A stretch of 64,000 nt of DNA from VBDM01 sp035499735 (lineage in GTDB: Bacteria > Pseudomonadota > Gammaproteobacteria > Burkholderiales > SG8-39): the NCBI GenBank assembly GCA_035499735.1, contig DATJYC010000078.1:76471-140470 (forward strand). Direction: 5' to 3'. Below the pieces are notes generated by a model. That model was not told the origin of the DNA, ran no database searches, and worked only from the letters and a program-made list of their open reading frames with translations. Positions 29,924 to 38,374 of the stretch are shown piece by piece (position 1 is the first letter of the stretch; every line of letters begins with the position of its first letter). The position numbers and the translations under genes are program-made.

Positions 29924-32323
29924 CTAGCTCGCCGCGACCTTCGTCTTGCCGGAGGTTTCGTGCGCGAGCTGCAGCCAGGTGTCGACCACCGTGTCCGGAT
30001 TGAGCGACAGGCTCTCGATGCCCTCCTGCACGAGCCACTTCGCGAAGTCGAGGTGGTCGGAGGGTCCCTGTCCACAGATGCCCACGTACTTCCCCGCCTT
30101 GCGGCACGCCTGGATCGCCTGGCGCAGCATCGCCTTCACCGCGGGGTCGCGCTCGTCGAAGCCGTCGGCGACCAGACCCGAGTCGCGGTCCAGGCCGAGC
30201 GTGAGCTGGGTGAGGTCATTCGATCCGATCGAAAACCCGTCGAAGTGCTCGAGGAACTGCTCGGCGAGCACGGCGTTGGAGGGCACCTCGCACATCATGA
30301 TGAGGCGCAGGCCGTTCTGCGCGCGCTTGAGGCCGTTCTGGGCGAGCAGGTCGATGACCTCGCGGCATTCCTTCAGGGTGCGCACGAAAGGCACCATGAT
30401 CTCGACGTTGCTCAGGCCGATGTCGTTGCGCACCCTGCGCATTGCCTCGCATTCCATGTGGAAGCAGTCCCGGAAAGTCTTGCCGATGTAGCGCGAGACC
30501 CCCCGGAAGCCGAGCATCGGATTCTCCTCGTCGGGCTCGTAGCGCGAGCCCCCGATCAGCTTCTTGTACTCGTTCGACTTGAAATCCGAAAGGCGCACGA
30601 TCACTGGCTTGGGCCAGAACGCCGCGGCGATGGTCGCGACCCCCTCGGTCAGCTTCTCGACGAAAAAGGCTCGCGGGCTTGCGTACCCGCGCGCGGCGCG
30701 CTCCACCTCGCCCTTCAGCGGCATCGGCAGGTCCGGATAGTCGAGCACCGCCTTGGGATGCACGCCTATCATGTTGTTGATGACGAATTCCAGCCGCGCG
30801 AGCCCCACGCCCGCGTTCGGCAAGGCCTGGAAATCGAAAGCAAGCTGCGGGTTGCCGATGTTCATGGTGATCTTCACCGGGCAGTCGGGCATCTCGCCGT
30901 AATCGCGCGAGGTTACCTCGAAGTCGAGCTTCCCCCGGTAGATGTGGCCGGTGTCGCCCTCCGCGCAGGACACGGTGCAGAGCTCCCCGTCCTTCAGCTT
31001 CGCGGTGGCGTCCCCGCAGCCGACGACCGCCGGAATGCCGAGCTCGCGCGCGATGATCGCCGCGTGACAGGTGCGGCCGCCCCGGTTGGTGACGATCGCC
31101 GCCGCGCGCTTCATGACCGGCTCCCAGTTCGGATCGGTCATGTCCGTCACGATAACGTCTCCCGGCTTGATCCTGCCCATCTCCGATGCGTCCTTGACCA
31201 CGCGTGCGGTGCCGGCGCCGATCCGGTGCCCGATGGCGCGTCCCGAGGCCAGCACCTCGGATTTCTGCCTGAGGAGGAAGCGCTCCTGGCCTTCCGCGGC
31301 CTTGCGCGATTTCACGGTCTCCGGCCGCGCCTGCAGGATGTACAGCCTGCCGTCGGAGCCGTCCTTGGCCCATTCGACGTCCATCGGGCGGCCGTAGTGT
31401 TCCTCGATCTTCAGAGCGAAGCGCGCGAGCTCTATCACGTCCTCGTCGGCGAGGCAGAAGCGCCCGCGGTCGGCGTCCGGAACCTCCACGGTCCTGACCG
31501 AGCGGCCGGCCGTGGCCTGGTCGCCGAAGATCATCTTCTGCGCCTTGGAGCCCAGGCTCCGGCGGATGATGGGGAATTTTCCGGCGCCGAGCATCGGCTT
31601 GTGGACGTAGAACTCGTCGGGGTTGACCGCACCCTGCACCACCATCTCGCCCAGCCCCCAAGACGCGGTGATGAACACCACGTCGCGAAAGCCCGATTCG
31701 GTGTCCATGGTGAACAGCACCCCGCTTGCGCCCAGGTCGCTGCGCGCCATGCGTTGCACCCCTGCCGAGAGCGCCACCGCGGAGTGCTGGTACCCCCTAT
31801 GGACGCGGTAGGAGATCGCGCGGTCGTTGTACAGGGACGCGAATACGTGCTTGAGTGCGACCATCACGTTCGGCAGCCCGCGGATGTTGAGGAAGGTCTC
31901 CTGCTGGCCGGCGAAGGAAGCGTCTGGCAGGTCCTCGGCGGTCGCGCTCGAGCGCACCGCGACCGATACGCTGTCGTCGCCGTCCGTAAGTTCCCGGTAC
32001 GAATGGGCGATCGCCGCCTGCAGAGCCTCGGGAAACTCGGCCGCCTCGATCCAGCCGCGGATCTCCTCCCCGCAGCGGCCGAGCGCCGCGACGTCCTCCG
32101 GGTCGAGACCCTTGAGGCGCGCCTCGATGCGGGCGGCAAGCCCGTCCTGCGCGAGGAACTCGCGAAAGCCGTCAGCGGTGGTGGCGAAGCCTCCGGGCAC
32201 GCGGATTCCGGCCTGGGAAAGCTGCGAGATCATCTCGCCCAGCGAGGCGTTCTTGCCGCCGACCCGCTCGACGTCGGCCATGCCCAGCCGTTCGAAATTC
32301 ACTACATACGTGACGCCAGCCAT
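29924..32323 (-). CDS. ppsA: Phosphoenolpyruvate synthase
   Basis: A 799-residue PEP synthase making PEP from pyruvate and ATP for gluconeogenesis. The N-terminal ATP-grasp domain begins GGKNASLGEMISQL; the central swivelling domain has the phospho-His motif GGRTCHAAIIARELGIPAV (about residue 430), and the C-terminal TIM barrel has MCEVPSNAVLAEQF and GSNDLTQLTLGLDRDS. Length fits (about 790). It diverges from its regulator ppsR, with 54 bases between starts. Confidence 0.96.
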   Translation of the reverse strand: MAGVTYVVNFERLGMADVERVGGKNASLGEMISQLSQAGIRVPGGFATTADGFREFLAQDGLAARIEARLKGLDPEDVAALGRCGEEIRGWIEAAEFPEALQAAIAHSYRELTDGDDSVSVAVRSSATAEDLPDASFAGQQETFLNIRGLPNVMVALKHVFASLYNDRAISYRVHRGYQHSAVALSAGVQRMARSDLGASGVLFTMDTESGFRDVVFITASWGLGEMVVQGAVNPDEFYVHKPMLGAGKFPIIRRSLGSKAQKMIFGDQATAGRSVRTVEVPDADRGRFCLADEDVIELARFALKIEEHYGRPMDVEWAKDGSDGRLYILQARPETVKSRKAAEGQERFLLRQKSEVLASGRAIGHRIGAGTARVVKDASEMGRIKPGDVIVTDMTDPNWEPVMKRAAAIVTNRGGRTCHAAIIARELGIPAVVGCGDATAKLKDGELCTVSCAEGDTGHIYRGKLDFEVTSRDYGEMPDCPVKITMNIGNPQLAFDFQALPNAGVGLARLEFVINNMIGVHPKAVLDYPDLPMPLKGEVERAARGYASPRAFFVEKLTEGVATIAAAFWPKPVIVRLSDFKSNEYKKLIGGSRYEPDEENPMLGFRGVSRYIGKTFRDCFHMECEAMRRVRNDIGLSNVEIMVPFVRTLKECREVIDLLAQNGLKRAQNGLRLIMMCEVPSNAVLAEQFLEHFDGFSIGSNDLTQLTLGLDRDSGLVADGFDERDPAVKAMLRQAIQACRKAGKYVGICGQGPSDHLDFAKWLVQEGIESLSLNPDTVVDTWLQLAHETSGKTKVAAS

Positions 32324-32341
32324 GACCGTCCTTCGTCCCGG

Positions 32342-32370
32342 TTGAAGGATCTTGTTGAAACGGCTATTTT
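32342..32370 (+). promoter_or_regulatory. Candidate promoter of ppsR
   Basis: TTGAAG (32342-32347) and TATTTT (32365-32370) with a 17-base spacer; the ATG follows at 32378, so the leader would be minimal. Hand-read only. Confidence 0.4.
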
Positions 32371-32377
32371 ACATTTC

Positions 32378-33205
32378 ATGCCCGATCGCCGCCGAACCGT
32401 GTTCTTCGTTTCGGACGGCACCGGCATCACGGTGGAGATGCTCGGGCACAGTCTGCTCACCCAGTTCGACGGCATCGAGTCCACCCACGAGACCATCCCT
32501 TTCGTCGACTCGGTCGAGAAGGCCGGGGCCTGCGTGGAACGGATCAACCGCGCTCTCCGCCCGGCCGGCTTCCGCCCGGTCGTCTTCACCACCCTGGTGA
32601 ACGCGGACATACGCGAGACGGTGAGCAAGGCCGACGCGTTCGTTCTCGACCTGTTCCAGAGCTTTCTCGTGCCTTTGGAGGCCGAGCTCGGCGCCCAGTC
32701 GACGCACACCGTCGGGCGCTCCCACAGCGCCCGCGACGCCAAGGGCTATACCCATCGGATCGACGCCATCAATTTCGCGCTTGCCCACGACGACGGCGCT
32801 TCCTCGCGCGACCTCGACAAGGCGGACGTCATCCTGGTCGGGGTGTCGCGCAGCGGCAAGACCCCGACCAGCCTGTACCTGTCTCTCCAGTTCGGCATCC
32901 GCGCGGCCAATTGCCCGCTCATCCCCGAGGATTTCGACCGCATGAGCCTGCCCAAGGCGCTGGACGGATACCGCCACAAGCTCTTCGGCCTGTCGATCGC
33001 GCCGGAGCGCCTTCGCGAGATCCGCAACGAGCGCCGCCCCAACAGCAAGTACTCCGAGCTCGAAAACTGCCGCTACGAGGTGCAGCAGGCCGAGAAGCTC
33101 ATGCAGCGCGAAGGGATCCGGTGGGCGAACTCGACCGCCAAGTCGATCGAGGAGATCGCCACCACGATCATGCAGGAGTTCAAGCTGGAGCGGCGCGTCT
33201 ATTAG
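32378..33205 (+). CDS. ppsR: PEP synthase regulatory protein (kinase/pyrophosphorylase)
   Basis: A 275-residue DUF299 protein that inactivates PEP synthase by ADP-dependent phosphorylation of a Thr next to the catalytic His, and reverses it with phosphate. FFVSDGTGITVEMLGHSLL opens it, GRSHSARD lies near residue 112 and the P-loop VGVSRSGKTPTSLYL near residue 153. The paired layout ppsR/ppsA confirms the target. Its stop overlaps the end of the convergent trmH gene by four bases. Confidence 0.95.
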   Translation: MPDRRRTVFFVSDGTGITVEMLGHSLLTQFDGIESTHETIPFVDSVEKAGACVERINRALRPAGFRPVVFTTLVNADIRETVSKADAFVLDLFQSFLVPLEAELGAQSTHTVGRSHSARDAKGYTHRIDAINFALAHDDGASSRDLDKADVILVGVSRSGKTPTSLYLSLQFGIRAANCPLIPEDFDRMSLPKALDGYRHKLFGLSIAPERLREIRNERRPNSKYSELENCRYEVQQAEKLMQREGIRWANSTAKSIEEIATTIMQEFKLERRVY

Positions 33206-33984
33206 CGGCCGGCTTGTTGCCGGATCTGTTCGAACAGGCAGATCGCGGCGGCCGCCGCGACGTTGAGCGACTCGGCCTGCCCCGGCATGGGAATGCGTAC
33301 CTGGGTTGCGGCGACTCCTCTCGCCTGCGCCGACAGGCCCGCTCCCTCGTTGCCGAAGAGCCAAGCCACGTTTCCCTTCAGGTCCACGTCGTATAGCGAG
33401 GTCGCCGCGCGCGGCGCCGTGGCGACGATCCGCCCGCCGAACAAGCGCGCCACCTCGCCGAGGTCGACTCCTTCGAAAATCGACAGGAAGAAGTGCGCGC
33501 CCATCCCGGCCCGGATCACCTTGGGCGCCCAGGCGAATACCGAGTTGCGCGAGAGGTAAATCTGGCGGCTGCCCGCCGCGACAGCCGTTCTCAGGATCGA
33601 CCCCAGGTTGCCCGGATCCTGGATGTTCTCCAGCAGCAGGCATCCGGGCAGGGGCTTCGTCATGGGCCCGGGCTCGGGCGTCCTGATGACGGCCGCCACG
33701 CCGGCCGCGCTCGCAAGCTGCGAGACGGAAGCGAAGATCCCGTCGGCGAGCGCGAGGCGGGCGGCCGCGGGGAAATGCTCGACGAAGGCGCGGGTGCCCG
33801 GGTCGGCCAGCGCGGATTCGCTCGCGAGTACCGCCTCCGCCCGGCGCCCGCTTTCCCCGTAGGCCCGCACCAGCCGCTCGCCTTCGAGCAGCGTGCTCCC
33901 GGTCCTGCGGCGCTCGCGCGAGGACCCTGCGAGCTTGACCAGGGCCTTGACCGCCGGGTTGCCTCTCGAGCGGATGAATTTCAC
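33202..33984 (-). CDS. TrmH/SpoU family RNA 2'-O-methyltransferase
   Basis: A 260-residue SPOUT methyltransferase with an N-terminal substrate-binding domain (residues 1-95) and the knotted SAM domain with its three motifs: NIQDPGNLGSILRTA, LFGNEGAGLS and IPMPGQAESLNVAAAAAI. Targets in this family are rRNA or tRNA ribose; RlmB-like is a reasonable guess. The GTG at 33984 shares GTGA with the stop of the decayed senA, so the pseudogene's reading frame end may still couple its translation. Confidence 0.93.
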   Translation of the reverse strand: MKFIRSRGNPAVKALVKLAGSSRERRRTGSTLLEGERLVRAYGESGRRAEAVLASESALADPGTRAFVEHFPAAARLALADGIFASVSQLASAAGVAAVIRTPEPGPMTKPLPGCLLLENIQDPGNLGSILRTAVAAGSRQIYLSRNSVFAWAPKVIRAGMGAHFFLSIFEGVDLGEVARLFGGRIVATAPRAATSLYDVDLKGNVAWLFGNEGAGLSAQARGVAATQVRIPMPGQAESLNVAAAAAICLFEQIRQQAGR

Positions 33985-34492
33985 GGAGCCGCGGTCCGGA
34001 AGCCTGCGAAGACGTCGCCGCGATCCGGCAGGTAGAAATTGCGCCAGCTGCTGGCGACGAGGCGCGCCGGAGTGCTGAAGCTGCCGCCGCGCGGGACCTT
34101 GTGCGTTCCGAACCAGGGCTCGGAGTACTCGCGATAGGGATCGGCTACGAACCCCGGGTAGGGCTCAAAGGCGCTCGAGGTCCATTCCCAGACACTGCCG
34201 ATCATCTGGCGGCAGCCGAGCACGCCGTCCCCGGCGGCGAAGCGATCGACCGGCACCCGGCCCGAGCCGCCCAGGTCGGCGCGGCCGGCCTCGCTCTTGT
34301 CCCCCCAGGGATCGAGCCACTCCCCATCGCGCGGCCTGAGGCAACAGCGCTCCTGGAACCAGGCGACGCGCCCCAGCTCCCACAGCACGGGATTGACGAT
34401 TGCGAGCCTGGGGCCGAACAATTGCTGGCCACGAGGTCCTGCGTGAGCGCGCGCGTGCGCCGCCTTGCATCCCGCAACCGGTCTGAGAGCAT
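33981..34492 (-). pseudogene. senA: Decayed senA (selenoneine synthase, EgtB-like)
   Basis: Remnant of an about 400-residue DinB-FGE enzyme that joins a selenosugar to hercynine. The N-terminus (MLSDRLRDARRRTRALTQDL) is in one frame from the ATG at 34492; near 34431 a one-base loss moves the rest (NPVLWELGRVAWFQE onward) to another frame. The sequence then jumps from CLRPRDGEW straight to PWGD, skipping about 200 residues including the HxxxH region. The C-terminus (VWEWTSSAF, EYSEPWFGTHKVPRGGSF, GFRTAAP) is well kept. In EgtB/SenA enzymes the His of LGHVxWFQE binds iron; here it is Arg. SenA rather than EgtB is chosen because senB lies next to it. Confidence 0.85.
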
Positions 34493-34506
34493 CGTGCGAA
34501 CATAGC

Positions 34507-35499
34507 ATGAAAATCGCGCTCATCACCCCTGCCGGGCCCCGCTCGCGAAGCGGGAATCTCCACACGGCCGCACGCTAGGCCGGAATGCTGCGATCGCTCG
34601 GCCACTCGGTTCGTGTCTCCAGCGCCTGGAACGGCCGACCCGCCGAAGCGATGATCGCACTGCACGCGCGCCGCAGCCACGCTTCCATCCGCGCTTTCAG
34701 CGAGCGGCATCCCGGCGCGCCGCTGGTGGTGGTGCTGACGGGAACGGATCTGTATCGCGATATCCGCATCGAGCCGGATGCGCGCGCCTCGCTCGAGCTC
34801 GCCGATCGCCTGGTCGTGCTGCAGGAGATGGGAAAGGATGAGATCCCCTTGCGGCTGCAGCGCAAGACACGCGTGATCTACCAGTCAGCCGTATCCCCGG
34901 GTGCGCCCCGCACCGCGGGCTTCCGCGTCGCAGTGCTGGGCCACCTGCGCGAGGAAAAGGATCCGTTCAGAACCGCCCTCGCCCTCGCGCACCTCGAAGA
35001 CCTGCCCGATCTCGAGGTCGTCCATCTGGGCGAGGCCCTTTCGCCCGCCATGGCGCGCGAGGCGCGGCGCCTGATGCGCCTGGACGCGCGCTACCGCTGG
35101 CTCGGGGACGTTCCTCACGCTGCCGCGCTGCGGTGGCTGGCTGGAAGCCGGCTCCTCGTTCTGAGCTCCAGGATGGAAGGAGGCGCCAACGTCATCTGCG
35201 AAGCCGCGGCGGCAGGCGTTCCGGTGATCGCCTCGCGGGTGTCGGGCAATATCGGCATGCTGGGCCGCGGCTACCCGGGGTACTACCAGCTCGGGAACGA
35301 ACGCGCGCTCGCGCGCCAGCTCCGGCGCGCCGCATGCGACCCCGCGTACTATGCCCGTCTCGCCCGTTTGACCGGCGCAAGGCGGCCGCTCTTCCTTCCT
35401 GCGGCCGAGCGCGACGGGCTGCGCAGGCTCCTCGCGGAACGCGCGCGGTCTCAGCCGCGCTCGAGGAGTTCGCGCACCGGGGCGAAGGTGCGGCGGTAG
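34507..35499 (+). pseudogene. senB: senB (selenosugar synthase) interrupted by an in-frame amber codon
   Basis: A TIGR04348-type GT4 glycosyltransferase that makes a selenosugar from selenophosphate and a UDP-sugar. The ATG at 34507 gives MKIALITPAGPRSRSGN and 23 codons in all, then TAG at 34576-34578, then continues in the same frame with AGMLRSLGHSVRV. Family members usually have Trp at that place, so TGG to TAG is likely. The remaining domain (VVLTGTDLYRDI, KTRVIYQSA, SRMEGGANVICEAAAAGVPVIAS split) is intact to about residue 310. Restart at ATG 34585 would lose the first helix of the fold. The 3' end runs 49 bases into rnhB. Confidence 0.87.
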
Positions 35500-36032
35500 G
35501 CCTCGCAGACTCCGTGGCGCCGCAATGCCTCGAGGTGCCGCGGCGTCGGGTAGCCTTTGTGCTCGTCGAAGCCGTACTGTGGAAAGCGCTCGTGGAGGCG
35601 GCGCATCTCGGCGTCGCGCGCCGTCTTGGCGAGGATCGACGCCGCGGAGATCACCTTCACCTTTGCGTCTCCGTCGATCACTCCGCGCGCCGGAATGCCG
35701 AGCTCGGGACAATGCGGCCCGTCCAGGAGGACCTCGTCGGGAACGACGGCTAGCGAATCCACGGCTCGCTTCATGGCGAGCAAGCTCGCCCGAAGAATGT
35801 TGAGGGCATCGATCTCCTCGACGCTCGCCCAGGCGATGGCCCAGCCGAACGACCTGTCCTTGATCACGCGGGCGAGCCGCTCGCGCCGCAGCGGGCTCAG
35901 CAGCTTGGAATCGGCGATTCCCCTCGGCGCGCGGCGCCCCTGAGGAAAAACCACGGCCGCAGCGAAGACAGGACCGGCCAGCGGGCCGCGCCCCGCTTCG
36001 TCGACACCGCAGATCAGGCGGGCCGCAGCCAC
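35451..36032 (-). CDS. rnhB: Ribonuclease HII
   Basis: A 193-residue nuclease removing ribonucleotides from DNA. The metal-binding motif CGVDEAGRGPLAGPV opens it, with DSKLLSPLRRE, LDGPHCPELG and SILAKTARD following. GTG 36032 overlaps the lpxB end by 19 bases; it is the last gene of the large envelope operon. Its 3' end is overlapped by the run-on of senB. Confidence 0.94.
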   Translation of the reverse strand: MAAARLICGVDEAGRGPLAGPVFAAAVVFPQGRRAPRGIADSKLLSPLRRERLARVIKDRSFGWAIAWASVEEIDALNILRASLLAMKRAVDSLAVVPDEVLLDGPHCPELGIPARGVIDGDAKVKVISAASILAKTARDAEMRRLHERFPQYGFDEHKGYPTPRHLEALRRHGVCEAYRRTFAPVRELLERG

Positions 36033-37168
36033 GGGAGCAGCGCCTCGCTCGCGCGCGCCGCCGCGTTCATTCGCAGCAGCAAACGCATGCGGTTCAGGCG
36101 CTCGGGGAGCTTGCGGCCCACGACCGGGTCGTTGAGCGAGTTCAGCACGGCCTGTGCGAGGTTCTCGGGCGTGGCCTCGCCCTGCAGGATCTCCGGAACG
36201 ACGAATTCCCCGGCGATGATGTTCGGCAGCCCGGCGTAGGGCACGGTGGCCATCCTCGCCATCAGCCACGCGGTAAGTCTCGCCATCTTGTAGGTGATGA
36301 CCATGGGCTTGCGGGCGAGCGCCGTCTCGAGCGTGGCGGTGCCGCTCGCGACCAGGGCCACGTCGCACGCCGCGAGCGCCTCGCGGGCGTGCCCGAACAG
36401 GACCGTAATCGGCAGATCCAGCGCGCCGGCCGCGTACACCGCTTCCTTGAAGATCGCGCGGGTTTCACGGCTGATGAGGGGCACGAGGAAATTCAGCGCC
36501 TGCTGCCGCGCAGCGATCAGCTTCGCGGTCTCGACGAAGCAGCGCGCCATATACGCGAGCTCCGATTGCCGGCTGCCTGGAAGCAGCGCAATGATCTTGT
36601 GCCCCGCGGGCAGCTTCAGCTGCTCGCGCGCGGCCGCGGTTTCGTCGTCGTCTGAGGTCTGGTCGGCGAGCGGGTGCCCGACGTAGGCGACGGAAACCCC
36701 GGCGTCGCGGTACAGCGCCTCTTCGAAGGGGAACAGCACCAGCATCTTGTCGACCGAGGCGGCGATCGAGGACATGCGGCCCCCGCGCCAGCCCCACAGC
36801 GAGGGACTCACGTAGTGCACCGCTGGAATGCCCGCGCGCTTCAGCCTGCGCTCCAGGCCGAGGTTGAAGTCCGGAGCGTCGACCCCGATGAAGAGCCTCG
36901 GCCGCGCCTTGATCAGCCGCCGCTCGAGCTTGCGCCGGATCGAGAGGATCTCAGGGAAATGCCGCAGCACCTCGACGTAACCCCGGACCGCGAGCTTCTC
37001 CATGGAGAACCAGGACTCCAGGCCCTGCCCCTCCATTCTCGGACCGCCGATGCCGACTAAGCGCAGGCCGGGCACCCGCTCGCGCAGGGCGGCGATCAGA
37101 TGCGCGCCGAGGAAGTCCCCCGAAGCCTCCCCCGCTACCATGCCAACGAGGATGGGATCGCCGGCCAC
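36014..37168 (-). CDS. lpxB: Lipid-A-disaccharide synthase
   Basis: A 384-residue GT19 enzyme that condenses UDP-2,3-diacylglucosamine with lipid X. It begins ILVGMVAGEASGDFLGAHLI and carries the family stretch HYVSPSLWGWRGGRM near residue 119. GTG start at 37168, directly abutting the lpxA stop, so lpxA and lpxB are coupled as in most proteobacteria. Inner-membrane associated. Confidence 0.96.
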   Translation of the reverse strand: MAGDPILVGMVAGEASGDFLGAHLIAALRERVPGLRLVGIGGPRMEGQGLESWFSMEKLAVRGYVEVLRHFPEILSIRRKLERRLIKARPRLFIGVDAPDFNLGLERRLKRAGIPAVHYVSPSLWGWRGGRMSSIAASVDKMLVLFPFEEALYRDAGVSVAYVGHPLADQTSDDDETAAAREQLKLPAGHKIIALLPGSRQSELAYMARCFVETAKLIAARQQALNFLVPLISRETRAIFKEAVYAAGALDLPITVLFGHAREALAACDVALVASGTATLETALARKPMVITYKMARLTAWLMARMATVPYAGLPNIIAGEFVVPEILQGEATPENLAQAVLNSLNDPVVGRKLPERLNRMRLLLRMNAAARASEALLPWLRPA

Positions 37169-37939
37169 CTAGCGCACGATGCCTCGCGTGGAGCGGCCGA
37201 GGAAATCGGCGAGCACCTTCAGCGCGGGCGATTTACCCGCCTGCGCCGCGATGGCTGCTTTCGCCTCTTCCAAAGTGAGACCGGAGCGGTAGAGAGTCTT
37301 GTAGGCGCGCCGGATCTCCTTGATCTGGTCCTCGTCGAACCCGCGCCGCTTCAGCCCCTCGGCGTTGATCCCGAACGGCTTGGCCGCGTTGCCGGCCGCC
37401 ATGACGTACGGAGGCAGGTCCTGCAGAAGCAGCGTGGCCCCGGCGGTCATGGAGTGCGCTCCGATCAGCACGAACTGGTGAACCCCGGTGAATCCGCCGA
37501 GCACGGCGTAGTCGCCCACGTGGACATGGCCGGCGATCGAGGCGGCATTGGCAAAGACCGTATGGTTGCCCACCTGGCAGTCGTGCGCGACATGCACGTA
37601 CGCCATGATCCAGTTGTCGCTTCCGATTCGCGTCGTACGCGCGTCCTGCACGGTGCCGCAGTTGAAAGTGCAGAACTCGCGGATGGTGTTGCGGTCGCCG
37701 ATCTCCAGGCCGGTCGCCTCGCCCGCGTACTTCTTGTCCTGGGGCTTCCCCCCGATCGCGCTGTGCGAGGAGATGCGATTGTGCGCCCCTATGCGCGTCC
37801 ATCCCTCGACCACGACGTGCGACCCTATCGCGGTGCCCTCGCCTATCTCGACGTGCTCGCCGATGATCGAGTACGGTCCGACCGACACGCCGGCGCCGAG
37901 CTTCGCTCCGGGGTGAACGATCGCGCTCGGGTGAATCAT
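37169..37939 (-). CDS. lpxA: UDP-N-acetylglucosamine O-acyltransferase
   Basis: A 256-residue left-handed beta-helix acyltransferase doing the first step of lipid A synthesis. Hexapeptide repeats fill the first 190 residues and the catalytic His is in YVHVAHDCQVGNH (about residue 122). The C-terminal helical domain is normal. The ATG shares ATGA with the fabZ stop. Confidence 0.97.
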   Translation of the reverse strand: MIHPSAIVHPGAKLGAGVSVGPYSIIGEHVEIGEGTAIGSHVVVEGWTRIGAHNRISSHSAIGGKPQDKKYAGEATGLEIGDRNTIREFCTFNCGTVQDARTTRIGSDNWIMAYVHVAHDCQVGNHTVFANAASIAGHVHVGDYAVLGGFTGVHQFVLIGAHSMTAGATLLLQDLPPYVMAAGNAAKPFGINAEGLKRRGFDEDQIKEIRRAYKTLYRSGLTLEEAKAAIAAQAGKSPALKVLADFLGRSTRGIVR

Positions 37940-38370
37940 GCCGGCCGCAGCGTGCACAGCAGCGTGGCCTCGGCCGCGAGCGCATCGCCTACGCGGGCCT
38001 CGGCGCTGAACTTCATCAGCTCCCGCCCGATGCGGGCGGCCGTGACGTGGAGCATTAGCTGGTCCCCGGGAACGACCGGCCGCTTGAACCGCGCTCCGTC
38101 TATGCCCACGAGGTAGTAGATCGACTTGTTGTCGGATTTCTTCTCGGCGGTGCGGAAGGCCAGCACGGCGGCCGCCTGTGCGAGAGCCTCCACGACGAGC
38201 ACCCCCGGCATGACCGGGAGGCTCGGGAAATGCCCGTTGAAGAACGGTTCGTTGATCGTGACGTTCTTCAGCGCGAGGATGCGCTTGCCCGGCTCGCACT
38301 CGATCACGCGATCGACCAGGAGCATGGGATATCGGTGCGGCAGGGTTTCCAGGATCGCGCGAATGTCCAT
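37936..38370 (-). CDS. fabZ: 3-hydroxyacyl-ACP dehydratase FabZ
   Basis: A 144-residue hot-dog dehydratase for fatty acid elongation; it competes with LpxA for the hydroxyacyl-ACP pool, which explains its place in the cluster. The catalytic His is in NGHFPSLPVMPGVLVVEALAQ (split, residues 45-65). It ends with an ATGA overlap with lpxA. Confidence 0.97.
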   Translation of the reverse strand: MDIRAILETLPHRYPMLLVDRVIECEPGKRILALKNVTINEPFFNGHFPSLPVMPGVLVVEALAQAAAVLAFRTAEKKSDNKSIYYLVGIDGARFKRPVVPGDQLMLHVTAARIGRELMKFSAEARVGDALAAEATLLCTLRPA

Positions 38371-38374
38371 CGTG

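Noticed and set aside
34576..34578. Recoding of the senB stop as selenocysteine
   Set aside because: The codon is TAG, not TGA, and no SECIS-like hairpin is placed after it; a Trp-to-stop change fits the family better.
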